From positions 1 to 64,000 of the forward strand of contig DATKMK010000037.1 of assembly GCA_035541895.1 (NCBI GenBank): a DNA stretch of 64,000 bases, in the 5' to 3' direction. Shown here piece after piece: positions 50,416-59,546 of this stretch. Position numbers and translations under genes: made by a program. Every line of letters begins with the position of its first letter. The first letter of the stretch is position 1. A model generated the notes under the pieces. It ran no database searches, was not told the origin of the DNA, and was given only the letters and a program-made list of their open reading frames with translations. The DNA comes from DATKMK01 sp035541895. Its GTDB lineage: Bacteria > Desulfobacterota > Binatia > HRBIN30 > JACQVA1.

Positions 50416-51354
50416 ATGGCGCGGAAGAAGATCGCTCTGATCGGAGCCGGCATGATCGGCGGAACCCTGGCGCACCTGTGTGCACTTAAACGGCTCGGTG
50501 ACGTCGTGTTGTTCGACGTTGTCGAAGGCCTGCCACAAGGGAAAGCCTTGGACTTGCTTGAGGCCGGACCGATCGAGGGATTCGACGCGTCGATTATCGG
50601 AACCAACAAGTATGACGACATCGCCGGCGCCGATGTTTGCATCGTCACCGCCGGACTGCCCCGCAAACCAGGCATGAGCCGCGACGACCTGCTGTCCGTC
50701 AACACGAAGATTATGCTCGATGTCGCCACCAACATCCGCGATCGCGCGCCCAACGCCTTCGTGATCGTGATCACCAACCCACTCGACGCGATGGTCACGG
50801 CCATGAAGCGGATCACCGGTTTTCCCAAGCAGCGTGTTGTCGGTCAGGCGGGGGTGCTCGATTCGGCGCGCTATCGAACCTTCGTAGCCATGGAGTTGGG
50901 GGTGTCGGTGCAAAGCGTCAACGCGATTGTGTTGGGCGGCCATGGTGATGACATGGTTCCGGTGCGCAGCTACTGCCAAGTCGGCGGGGTAGGGGTGGAG
51001 AAGCTGATCTCGGCCGCTCGCCTCGAGGCGATTGAAGCTCGGGTTCGGCAAGCGGGAGGCGAGATTGTGAATTTACTCAAGACCTCGGCCTTCTACTCAC
51101 CGGCACACGCCGCCATTCTGATGGCGGAGGCCTACCTATTCGATCGCAAACAAGTGTTGCCTTGCGCCGCGCTGCTCGAGGGTGAGTACGGCGTCAACGG
51201 GTTCTATGTCGGCGTGCCGGTTTTGATCGGCGGCGGTGGAGTCGAGAAGGTGATCGAGATCGAGCTGACGGCGGCAGAGCAGAAGGCTCTCGACCTCTCA
51301 GTCAGCCACGTGCGCGAATTAGTCGAGGCGGCGGAGAAGTTTCTCCCCAAGTGA
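50416..51354 (+). CDS. mdh: Malate dehydrogenase, LDH-like type
   Basis: Interconverts malate and oxaloacetate with NAD in the TCA cycle. ATG 50416 follows AAAGG-type bases and gives 312 residues. Motifs: GAGMIGGTLAHLC cofactor loop, substrate-binding Arg residues in RKPGMSRDDLL, ITNPLDAM, and catalytic His in VLGGHGDDMVP. Arg instead of Gln in the active-site loop supports malate over lactate. Next gene is sucC, 34 bases on. Confidence 0.96.
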   Translation: MARKKIALIGAGMIGGTLAHLCALKRLGDVVLFDVVEGLPQGKALDLLEAGPIEGFDASIIGTNKYDDIAGADVCIVTAGLPRKPGMSRDDLLSVNTKIMLDVATNIRDRAPNAFVIVITNPLDAMVTAMKRITGFPKQRVVGQAGVLDSARYRTFVAMELGVSVQSVNAIVLGGHGDDMVPVRSYCQVGGVGVEKLISAARLEAIEARVRQAGGEIVNLLKTSAFYSPAHAAILMAEAYLFDRKQVLPCAALLEGEYGVNGFYVGVPVLIGGGGVEKVIEIELTAAEQKALDLSVSHVRELVEAAEKFLPK

Positions 51355-51388
51355 GCGACGTACAATTTGCACGATTTGCAGGAGCGCC

Positions 51389-52555
<1,167 letters not shown>

Positions 52556-52576
52556 GCGGTCGAAGTTCACAGTTGC

Positions 52577-52772
52577 TGTTGATAAGTTGTGGACGAGCGT
52601 GCGCTCAGCCACATCTGAGAAGGGCTTCCTTGGATTGCTCGGAAAACTGCCACGCGATCCGACGTGACAATTCCCTTTGTTTACAGGGGATTGCGAGAAT
52701 TCCTTACACCGCTTGGCGAAGCGGTGACCCGTTTCCGCCACAATACTGAAGAAAAGCTGCGGGTGTGGATAA
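52577..52772. other. Intergenic region with DnaA-box-like sites
   Basis: In the 229-base gap after sucC, TGTGGATAA (52764-52772) is a perfect DnaA 9-mer (TTATCCACA on the minus strand). TGTTGATAA (52577-52585) differs by one base and TGTGGACGA (52588-52596) by two; all have the same orientation. The gap is less GC-rich than its surroundings. It could be a DnaA-binding regulatory site or part of a replication origin. Confidence 0.4.
52707..52726. terminator. Stem-loop between sucC and the convergent lipoprotein gene
   Basis: CACCGCTT (52707-52714) and AAGCGGTG (52719-52726) form a perfect 8-base-pair stem with loop GGCG. It lies between two convergent genes, so it could act in both directions. 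There is no T tract on either side. Confidence 0.45.
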
Positions 52773-52784
52773 TCGCCGCGTTTG

Positions 52785-53492
52785 CTAGAGATCGAAGTGG
52801 ACCTTAGCGGTCAGATCGTCTTGGGTGGCGTGATCGCTATCGCGCAACACGCCGTCCACGTATAGCTGCAGATTGATCACCTGATCGTCGGCGACGTTTT
52901 TCGTGACGATCGCATCGAACGACTGCTGCGCGTTGTCGTAATAGATTGTGGTCGGTGTCCCGCAGACTCGATTGAGCCCACACGCGAGGAATGCGCCGGT
53001 CACGTCGCCAACCGTCAATGTGAACGGTACGTTGAAGAGGCCGATGTTCGAGAAGACTTCGACGCGCAGTTCGGGCGCCACGCGACGGACGGGACAATCG
53101 ATCGGTGCCGCGCCGGTGCTGAGTGTCACCGGTGAGTCCGAATCGATCGGGATCACGGCAGTGGAGAGGACATCGCCGGAGTTGACGTCCGGGCTGCGGA
53201 CAAACACTGGTACGGGCTCGGTTGCCGCGGCACTGCGCGCAAACGATCCGACGATTGGCCACATTGCATTCAAAAGATAGAAGGTGTGGGGCGCGAGGGG
53301 ATCACCAGAAGCTGGTGCAAAGAGATGGTGTGCCCCGTCGGCCGTCACGAACTCGACGACGCGAAAGGGCGTTCCGGTGGTACCTTGCACGGAGAAGTTT
53401 GCTTCCGGCGGTCTACACGGGTTCGACCCCGATGATCCGCACGCGGCCAGGAGCAGAGTGCCGAATACCAAGGCACCCGGGCGCTTCGTCAT
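52785..53492 (-). CDS. Lipoprotein of unknown function
   Basis: The 235-residue precursor has a textbook lipoprotein signal (GTLLLAACGSSG). The mature part is predicted to be mostly beta strands, with DUF4397-like features: a first domain around FRVVEFVTADGAHHLFAPASGD and a second around LRVEVFSNIGLFNVPFTLTVGD. There are paired Cys residues (DCPVRR, ACGLNRVCG). I do not recognise a specific family. Confidence 0.75.
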   Translation of the reverse strand: MTKRPGALVFGTLLLAACGSSGSNPCRPPEANFSVQGTTGTPFRVVEFVTADGAHHLFAPASGDPLAPHTFYLLNAMWPIVGSFARSAAATEPVPVFVRSPDVNSGDVLSTAVIPIDSDSPVTLSTGAAPIDCPVRRVAPELRVEVFSNIGLFNVPFTLTVGDVTGAFLACGLNRVCGTPTTIYYDNAQQSFDAIVTKNVADDQVINLQLYVDGVLRDSDHATQDDLTAKVHFDL

Positions 53493-53571
53493 GGTGCGTG
53501 GGTGTGTCAGGATTCGTCCGGCGGGTCAAGGTCGTGTGCGGACGCACGCGCAAGGTGTATGATACGGGCGT

Positions 53572-53940
53572 ATGGATCGGGAACGGTTCGCTGAGCTGGT
53601 CGCGGAGGCGGTCGACGCCCTGCCCGAGCAGTTTGCGGAGCGGCTCGACAACGTCGCAATCGTCATCGACGACGAGCCGTCGCGCCAGCTCCTGCAGGAA
53701 TTGGAACTTGACCCTCGGCGCGACACGCTCTTTGGGCTCTTTCACGGTGTTCCCTTGAGGGAACGAGGGGCGAATCACGCCATGCACTTGCCAGACACGA
53801 TCACGATTTTCTACCGGCCCTTGGTTCACGCGTATCGCTCGCCCGGTGCCATTCGCCGCGAGATATCGCGGACTCTGGTGCATGAAATCGGTCACCTCTT
53901 CGGATTCAGCGAAGAGGAGATCCGCCACGCCGGCTACTGA
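53572..53940 (+). CDS. Zincin-like metallopeptidase family protein
   Basis: A 122-residue minimal metallopeptidase-fold protein of the PF06262-like family. The zinc motif HEIGHLFGFSEEEIRHAGY near the C-terminus holds HExxH and downstream acidic residues. NVAIVIDDEPS and TLFGLFHGVPLRERGA are also family features. Peptidase activity is not established for this family. It begins a run of four close plus-strand genes. Confidence 0.88.
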   Translation: MDRERFAELVAEAVDALPEQFAERLDNVAIVIDDEPSRQLLQELELDPRRDTLFGLFHGVPLRERGANHAMHLPDTITIFYRPLVHAYRSPGAIRREISRTLVHEIGHLFGFSEEEIRHAGY

Positions 53941-53950
53941 TGGTGACGAA

Positions 53951-54226
53951 ATGGCGGATCCTCTCTCCGATGTAGAACGAGTGTTGCGGTTGATCGAGCG
54001 AACGCGACTGTTGATTGCCCTCTCGGATGACATTCCGGTTGAGACCAAGCTCAACACACAGGGTCTGTTGAAGATGTTCGAAGCGACCATCGCCAACATC
54101 ACATCGCCGGCAGACGAGGTTCGCGCGGCCGGGCAGTACCAATCGCTGTATCAAGACCTCGAGGCGTATGCGGATATTGAAGCCTTGCTGTCGGCGATGC
54201 GCGTCTTCGCTCCCTACCTGTCATGA
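53951..54226 (+). CDS. Small helical protein of unknown function
   Basis: A 91-residue, mostly helical protein (VERVLRLIERTRLLIALSDDIPVETKLN; LYQDLEAYADIEALLSAMRVF). No family recognised. It starts 10 bases after the metallopeptidase gene and its stop overlaps the next start (ATGA), which supports it as a real, coupled gene. Confidence 0.7.
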   Translation: MADPLSDVERVLRLIERTRLLIALSDDIPVETKLNTQGLLKMFEATIANITSPADEVRAAGQYQSLYQDLEAYADIEALLSAMRVFAPYLS

Positions 54227-54870
54227 GCATCGAGCCAAGCGAAGCCGAGGAAGTCTTTCGCAATCTGCCGGGGGAGCCGATCCGCCTGCTGCGAGTCGGC
54301 AACCTCGATCAACTCGTTGATGGAAGCGCCCTGCTAAGCAATTCCGCGGTGCCAGAACCCCCGTACTGGGCGCACCTGTGGCCGTCGGCACGCGTGCTGG
54401 CGCAGATGCTGTCTGCGGAGGGACCGAGGCTCCGCGGACGGCGAGTGATCGAAGTCGGTTGCGGTCTTGGATTGCCGGGTCTGGTTGCCGCACGATGCGG
54501 AGCGTCGGTCGTGCTGACCGATCGCAATCAGCAAGCGATCACATTCGCCGGCCGCAGTGTTGCTCGCAACCGGCTCAGCGCGGTCGTTCTAAGCATGGAT
54601 TGGCGTGCCTCGCCGTTGCGAGCGAGTTTCGATCTCTGCTTGGTGGCCGACGCGACCTACGATCCTTCGACGAATGATCATCTCGTTGAATTCGCCGAAC
54701 GGCATCTTGCTCCCGACGGCGAGGTATGGGTAGCTGAGTCGGTCCGCGCCGAAGAAGCGCAGCTTCCAAGGTTGTTGGCTGATCGGTTCGACCTCACGGT
54801 GCAACGGATTCCGGCAACGGAGGAGGGGCGGCGAGTCTGGGTGCGCGTCCTGCAGGGGCGACGGCGGTGA
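54223..54870 (+). CDS. Class I SAM methyltransferase, METTL/nicotinamide-N-methyltransferase-like
   Basis: A 215-residue Methyltransf_16-type enzyme. YWAHLWPSARVLAQML precedes the SAM motif VIEVGCGLGLPGLVAARCGA. VLTDRNQQAI and LVADATYDPSTNDHL follow. Relatives methylate lysines of proteins or small amines; the target is unknown. It overlaps both neighbours by four bases. Confidence 0.85.
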   Translation: MSIEPSEAEEVFRNLPGEPIRLLRVGNLDQLVDGSALLSNSAVPEPPYWAHLWPSARVLAQMLSAEGPRLRGRRVIEVGCGLGLPGLVAARCGASVVLTDRNQQAITFAGRSVARNRLSAVVLSMDWRASPLRASFDLCLVADATYDPSTNDHLVEFAERHLAPDGEVWVAESVRAEEAQLPRLLADRFDLTVQRIPATEEGRRVWVRVLQGRRR

Positions 54871-55589
54871 AGTATCTGGCGTTCGACATCGAAACTCGGG
54901 TGGATAAAGCGCTACTGCGCCGGACCTATCGCCCGTCGGCGAAGGGTTCCGACGAAGACGTCTATCAGGAAGTCCGGCAACAGTTGATCGCTGAGCATGG
55001 CTCGGACTTTGTGCCGGTTTCCTTCCATGTTCCCGTGTGCATTGTCCTCGGTTCGATCGGGGACAACCTCGTGCTGACCTCGGTCGAGACGCTGGGCGAC
55101 GAAACCGCCGAGCCCGCCGCGCTGGCGCGAGAGTTCTGGACTCGGATCGAAGCGGCCGACGGAGTTCTGCTCTCATTCAATGGTCGCGGGTTCGACCTGC
55201 CGGTGCTGGAATTGCAGGCGCTGCGATACGGCATTGAGGCGCCTCGGTATTTCAATGAGCGAAACGGGCAACGCTACCGTTATTCCGATCGTCACTACGA
55301 CCTTTACGAGTTCCTATCCAACTTCGGCGCACACCGGATTCGCGGTGGTCTCGACCTGCTGAGCCAACTCGTCGGCTTGCCGGGCAAGGGCGAAGTCACC
55401 GGCAGCGACGTGCAAAAGTTGTGGGAGTCCGGCCGGCGGGAGGATATCCGGCGGTATTGCCGCCGCGATGTGATTCAGACCTATCTGTTATTCCTCCGCG
55501 TTGAGCGGATGCGGGGCCGGATCAACGATGCGCAGCTCGCCGAGCTCTGGCGAGCCGGCGCTCCCTGGATGGCAGAACTATGCGATTGA
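54867..55589 (+). CDS. Predicted 3'-5' exonuclease, PolB-exonuclease-like
   Basis: A 240-residue DEDD-superfamily nuclease. Acidic motifs: DIET at residues 7-10, NGRGFDLP in the middle, and YCRRDVIQTYLL near the C-terminus. It matches stand-alone DNA_pol_B_exo2-type proteins. GTG start overlaps the methyltransferase stop. Its last 12 bases overlap the end of a convergent gene. Confidence 0.87.
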   Translation: MKYLAFDIETRVDKALLRRTYRPSAKGSDEDVYQEVRQQLIAEHGSDFVPVSFHVPVCIVLGSIGDNLVLTSVETLGDETAEPAALAREFWTRIEAADGVLLSFNGRGFDLPVLELQALRYGIEAPRYFNERNGQRYRYSDRHYDLYEFLSNFGAHRIRGGLDLLSQLVGLPGKGEVTGSDVQKLWESGRREDIRRYCRRDVIQTYLLFLRVERMRGRINDAQLAELWRAGAPWMAELCD

Positions 55590-55985
55590 CTCTGGCAGCC
55601 ATTGCGTCGTGCTGGCGATGAGCTGCTTAAGTTGATCAACATCGACCGGCAGCGTCAGGCACTTCACGCCGCTGCACCGCTCGACGGCCGAGCGGATGCG
55701 CGCGGTGCGTTCCTCGGTCAGAAGAATGATGGGGAGTGCCGGGTACTCCTCGCGGACCTTGTGTAGAATTGTGAGCCCGCAGACGTTTCCAGATAGGATG
55801 ACCTCAGAGATCACGGCATCGTAACGGCCGCCAGCGATGCGAGCGAGGGCCTCCTCGCCGGACGGAGCATCGTCGACCTCGTAACCGCAGCGCCCGAGGA
55901 TCCGCGCGAGGGTGCGACCGAAGTTCGGGTTGCACGCGATGAGTAGAAGTCGCTTGCTGGGTCCGGAAGTGCAGGGGACGGTCAT
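55578..55985 (-). CDS. Receiver-like protein without phosphorylation site
   Basis: About 135 residues with receiver-domain length and hydrophobic pattern: LLLIACNPNFGRTLARIL, YDAVISEVILSG, ALPIILLTEERT, KCLTLPVD. The usual acidic pair is replaced (ACN), the phospho-acceptor Asp is Glu (ISEVI), and the conserved Lys before Pro is Leu. It cannot be phosphorylated in the usual way; Glu may mimic the active state. ATG 55985 chosen, GTG 55988 also possible. A sigma54 promoter match lies 37 bases upstream. Confidence 0.82.
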   Translation of the reverse strand: MTVPCTSGPSKRLLLIACNPNFGRTLARILGRCGYEVDDAPSGEEALARIAGGRYDAVISEVILSGNVCGLTILHKVREEYPALPIILLTEERTARIRSAVERCSGVKCLTLPVDVDQLKQLIASTTQWLPESIA

Positions 55986-56021
55986 CACGAGGTATATCCG
56001 CAGCGGGTGTCTTGGTCGAAA

Positions 56022-56038
56022 AGCAGAAACGATGCCAG
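56022..56038 (-). promoter_or_regulatory. Sigma54 (-24/-12) promoter match for the receiver-like gene
   Basis: On the minus strand CTGGCATCGTTTCTGCT has GG and GC separated by exactly ten bases and shares CTGGCA and CTGCT with the match at 59204-59220. Transcription would start near 56011, about 25 bases before the ATG. It departs from consensus at three positions, so it is weaker than the other. Confidence 0.5.
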
Positions 56039-56138
56039 CGGAGCTACAGAATTCTTCGGTGGCTTGAGGAGCCGCTGGTGGCTTCCACGTGTGTTGAAAC
56101 GCAACCCGTCATCATCGAAAGGCGACAACCAGCACACG

Positions 56139-57491
56139 CTATTCGAGCCCATATTTCTCGATCTTGCGGTACAGACGCTGCCGGTCGATGTGGAGCAGGC
56201 GGGCCGCCTCGTTCTTGTTCCCGCCGCTTCGTCGCAACGCGGCCGCGATGTTACGCCGCTCCAGCTCGTCAAAGGGCAAGGGTTCAAGCGAAGGATCGGC
56301 GGACACACCGGCGGTTGTCGGCCGGACTACACCCGCAGGCAAGTCGTCTTCCGTAACGACGGGGTTGCTCGAGAGGGCGAAGGCGCGCTCGATGACGTTC
56401 TGCAGCTCGCGAATGTTGCCGGGCCACTCATAGGCGGTAATGCGTTCCAAGGCCGCGGGGGCGATCCGCTTGGGTTCTACCCCGTAGGCACGGCTGAATT
56501 CTCGGACGAAATGGTCCACGAGCAAAAGAATGTCCTCCCGACGTTCACGCAACGGCGCCAAGCGAATCGGGACGACGTTCAGGCGATAGTACAGATCGCT
56601 ACGAAAGCTCCCGTCCTTCACCGCGGCTTCGAGATCGCGGTTGGTGGCGGCGATCAAACGCACATCGACCTTGACGGCCTTGGTCGATCCCAACGGGGTG
56701 ACCTCGCGCTCCTGGATCGCCCGCAGAAACTTCACCTGCAGCGGCAGCGGAATCTCGGAAATCTCGTCCAGGAAGAGGGTGCCGCCCTCGGCGGCCTGAA
56801 ACACACCCTCGTGATCGTCGATCGCCCCGGTGAAGGCACCCTTGCGGTGGCCGAACAATTGGCTTTCGAGCAGGGTCTCGGCCAGCGCACCGCAATTCAC
56901 GGCGAGGAACGGCCGCTCTGCCCACGGGCCCTTGTTGTGAATCGTGCGTGCTACCAACTCCTTGCCGGTGCCGTTCTCTCCCGAGATCAGGATATTGCTT
57001 TTGTTCCGACTGACCGCGTCGATCACCTCGTAGATCTCGCGCATCGGCTGGCTCTTGCCGATGATTTCTCCATATCGGTCGTACTTGCGAAGTTCCCGTT
57101 TGAGTTGTGTCACTTCCCGCCGGAGCTGGCGCGCTTCGATCTGGCGATCGATCACTAAAAGCAGCTCCTCCGGATTACACGGCTTGATGAGGTAGTCGGC
57201 GGCCCCCATCTTCATCGCTTCCACTGCTGACTGCACGGTGCCGTGTCCGGTCAGCACGATGATGATCGGCGTGATTGCCTGTTCGTGCATGGCGCGCATC
57301 AGTTGCATGCCGTCCATGACCGGCATGTTGAGATCGGTGATCACCACATCCGGCAATTGCTCGCTCAGCCGCTGCAACGCGAGCTCGCCGTTGCCAGCCG
57401 TCTCGACGGCGTAGCCTTTGCGTTCGAGAATCTTGGCCAACATCCGTACCATGTTGGCCTCGTCCTCGACGAGGAGGATTCGTGTCGGCAT
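56139..57491 (-). CDS. NtrC-family sigma54-dependent response regulator
   Basis: 450 residues: an intact receiver (LLVEDEANMV, phospho-Asp53 in VVITDLNMP, Lys in LIKPCNP), a coiled linker (REVTQLKRELRKYD), the AAA+ domain (GENGTGKE Walker A, GAFTGA, GGTLFLDEISEIP Walker B, YEWPGNIRELQNV), and a Fis-type helix-turn-helix (NKNEAARLLHIDRQRLYRKIEKY). It activates sigma54 promoters from upstream sites. It lies 9 bases after its cognate kinase gene, and sigma54 promoter matches lie on both outer sides of the pair. Confidence 0.96.
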   Translation of the reverse strand: MPTRILLVEDEANMVRMLAKILERKGYAVETAGNGELALQRLSEQLPDVVITDLNMPVMDGMQLMRAMHEQAITPIIIVLTGHGTVQSAVEAMKMGAADYLIKPCNPEELLLVIDRQIEARQLRREVTQLKRELRKYDRYGEIIGKSQPMREIYEVIDAVSRNKSNILISGENGTGKELVARTIHNKGPWAERPFLAVNCGALAETLLESQLFGHRKGAFTGAIDDHEGVFQAAEGGTLFLDEISEIPLPLQVKFLRAIQEREVTPLGSTKAVKVDVRLIAATNRDLEAAVKDGSFRSDLYYRLNVVPIRLAPLRERREDILLLVDHFVREFSRAYGVEPKRIAPAALERITAYEWPGNIRELQNVIERAFALSSNPVVTEDDLPAGVVRPTTAGVSADPSLEPLPFDELERRNIAAALRRSGGNKNEAARLLHIDRQRLYRKIEKYGLE

Positions 57492-57500
57492 GAAGGAAAA

Positions 57501-59093
57501 CTAGCCGGTGGCAGCCAGCGCTGCGTCGCAGTGGCACGGCAGCTCGATGATGAATGTGGTGCCCTCATTCACACGGCTCTGCACGCTGATTTCCCCCTGA
57601 AATCGCTTCACGACCGAATGGACGACGGACAACCCCAAGCCCGTCCCTTGTCCCGGCGCCTTCGTCGTGAAGAACGGGTTGAAGATATCGCTGAGGTGCT
57701 CCTCCGGGATTCCCATTCCGGTGTCGCTGAACTCGAGTTGGACACGACTGTTGGGAAGCATCGCCGTTCGGATGCGCAACTCGCCGCCGCGAGGCATGGC
57801 TTGCACCGAGTTGGTGATCAGATTGAGAAAAATCTGTCGTAGTGCGTTCGCGTTCGCTTGGCAGGGTGCGGACAAGCCGAATTCCGTACACACGCGGACG
57901 TCGGCGTTTTGCAAGCTCTTGTGCATGAGCTGCAACGTTTTGCGGAGGAGGTCGTTGATGTCGACCGGCTCCAGTTCGGCATGCGACTCGCGTGAGAATT
58001 CCAGGAGGTTGTTGATGATCTCTTGGACGCGCGCCATTTCATCTTTGGCAATTTGCAAATCTTCGCGCACTTCGGGGTTCGATCCATCGACGATCTCGCT
58101 CAAGTCGTAGAGCGCGTTGGTGATGATCGCCAGTGGATTGCGGATTTCGTGCGCGATGCCAGCGGCGAGCTGGCCGATCGCCGCCATCTTCTCCGATTGA
58201 ATGAGCTGGCTCTCCAGCCGTTTGCGATCGGAGATGTCGACGCAGATCGCTTGAAGGAAGCGTTGGTGACCGTACTCGATGAGTCCGCCGTTGAAGAACA
58301 CCGGCACCAGGTCGCCCCGGCGCGTTTGAAGGTGGAGGTCCTCGCTGTTCGAATGTCCCCGATCCTTGGTTTCCTGTACCAGACGCTGGGCGCGCGGCCG
58401 CTCCGACGGGGGGATCAAATCCCACAAACGCATGCCGGCGAGTTCGTCGCGGCGGTAGCCCATGAGCTTTTCCGCGACCAGGTTGGAATCGAGCACCGTC
58501 GTAACGTCGCAGTCCAGCTTGAACATCGCCGCGGGCGCGTTGTCGAACGACTTGCGATAGCTCGCCTCTTGTTCGCGCAGATCCTCTTCACGCCCCTCGA
58601 CGAAGAAATCGGTGATGTGGAGCAGGCGCTCTTGGAACTCTTGCTGCAACAGCGCCGACAGTGCTTCGGCTTTCTCCGGCTGACCGGCGTAGTGCTCACG
58701 CAAGCGGTCGGCCAGCATGTGCCGCAGCTTCATCTGTCCACTCAAAAACCGTGAGGACGAAAACTGCGAGATGAAGCCGCGTCGCGCGTGGCTGCGCAAG
58801 TAAACGTAGGTGTCGATGTCTTCCGGATTGGCAATGTGCTTGGCCCAGCGGTGCAAGGCCTCGTTCATGCCGTCGCGGATTCCGTGCCATTCCCATTCCG
58901 GAATGTTGAAGGCATCGCCGATCAGCTCGACCCATTCGTTCAGCGCCGCCGGCGCCATCTCGAGGATGAACGCCGCCAACTCGTCACGCAGCGGCCCGCG
59001 CTCGCGTGGAAACATCAGCAGCTTGCATCCCCGCATGTAGCCTTCGATCCGACGCAAATGCGCTTCCAGCGAGGAATCGTAGACCGGTTCCAT
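57501..59093 (-). CDS. Soluble PAS-domain histidine kinase, partner of the NtrC-type regulator
   Basis: 530 residues and no membrane span. The N-terminal 170 residues are helical and unrecognised (MRGCKLLMFPRERGPLRDELAAFI; EWHGIRDGMNEALHRWAKH). A PAS domain follows (about 185-305; NAPAAMFKLDCDVTTVLDSN), then HisKA with phospho-His (IAHEIRNPLAIITNA) and a full HATPase (NLITNSVQAMP, DTGMGIPEEH, GQGTGLGLS). It senses a cytoplasmic signal. GGAGG lies upstream of the ATG. Confidence 0.95.
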   Translation of the reverse strand: MEPVYDSSLEAHLRRIEGYMRGCKLLMFPRERGPLRDELAAFILEMAPAALNEWVELIGDAFNIPEWEWHGIRDGMNEALHRWAKHIANPEDIDTYVYLRSHARRGFISQFSSSRFLSGQMKLRHMLADRLREHYAGQPEKAEALSALLQQEFQERLLHITDFFVEGREEDLREQEASYRKSFDNAPAAMFKLDCDVTTVLDSNLVAEKLMGYRRDELAGMRLWDLIPPSERPRAQRLVQETKDRGHSNSEDLHLQTRRGDLVPVFFNGGLIEYGHQRFLQAICVDISDRKRLESQLIQSEKMAAIGQLAAGIAHEIRNPLAIITNALYDLSEIVDGSNPEVREDLQIAKDEMARVQEIINNLLEFSRESHAELEPVDINDLLRKTLQLMHKSLQNADVRVCTEFGLSAPCQANANALRQIFLNLITNSVQAMPRGGELRIRTAMLPNSRVQLEFSDTGMGIPEEHLSDIFNPFFTTKAPGQGTGLGLSVVHSVVKRFQGEISVQSRVNEGTTFIIELPCHCDAALAATG

Positions 59094-59203
59094 CTCAGCT
59101 TCCTCCGTTGGCTGAGGTGTTTCAGCACCGATCAGCCGTGCATTCCATTACCAGCCGACCACGGCTCACGCTACCACATCTCAGATCTCTCCCGTGCAAG
59201 TTA

Positions 59204-59220
59204 CTGGCACGTCATCTGCT
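59204..59220 (+). promoter_or_regulatory. Sigma54 (-24/-12) promoter of the 66-residue protein gene
   Basis: CTGGCACGTCATCTGCT has the invariant GG (59206-59207) and GC (59218-59219) ten bases apart and the full -24 element TGGCACG. Transcription should start near 59230, giving a 57-base leader with a stem-loop (59248-59269) and a strong ribosome site. It points away from the NtrC-type regulator and its kinase. Confidence 0.75.
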
Positions 59221-59247
59221 CAGTGCTCGGTCGCAAGCGAAAGCTTG

Positions 59248-59269
59248 GTCGTCCACGATGGTGGATGAC
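59248..59269 (+). promoter_or_regulatory. Leader hairpin before the small membrane-protein gene
   Basis: GTCGTCCAC (59248-59256) pairs with GTGGATGAC (59261-59269) over nine base pairs including one G-U, closing a GATG loop. It ends four bases before the AGGAGGAGG ribosome site, so it may affect translation or message life. Confidence 0.5.
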
Positions 59270-59286
59270 ACGAGAGGAGGAGGACC

Positions 59287-59487
59287 ATGCCCAATCTGAC
59301 CACACCGTTGGCTCTGTTTGCGTCGAACTACTTGGCGGAAGGTCTGACGTTCGGCGGAATGCACACGGCCTTCGCCGTGCTCTGCCTCGGCCTGCTCGCT
59401 GCGGCATTGATGCTCGTGCTTAACACTCAATCGACGGCGACCCGACGACCTCGACTCGCATCCACCCGGCCAGCGCTGCAACACTGA
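59287..59487 (+). CDS. 66-residue single-span membrane protein under a sigma54 promoter
   Basis: No family recognised. It has one membrane span at about residues 27-46 (TAFAVLCLGLLAAALMLVL), and an Arg-rich tail (TRRPRLAST) that should stay in the cytoplasm. The ribosome site AGGAGGAGG is among the strongest in the window, and a well-matched sigma54 promoter lies upstream, which support a real gene despite its size. It may be the output, or a feedback partner, of the neighbouring kinase-regulator pair. Confidence 0.7.
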   Translation: MPNLTTPLALFASNYLAEGLTFGGMHTAFAVLCLGLLAAALMLVLNTQSTATRRPRLASTRPALQH

Positions 59488-59546
59488 CTGCCTTGATGAT
59501 TGGGTGCGGGACCGCGCATCGGAGCAGCGTGGTCCCGCACCACGAA

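Noticed and set aside
56091..59128. Shared activator site: GTGTTTCAGCAC (59117-59128) and GCGTTTCAACAC (minus strand, 56102-56091)
   Set aside because: They match at 10 of 12 positions at sensible distances from the two sigma54 promoters, but my estimate is that about one such match is expected by chance between the two regions.
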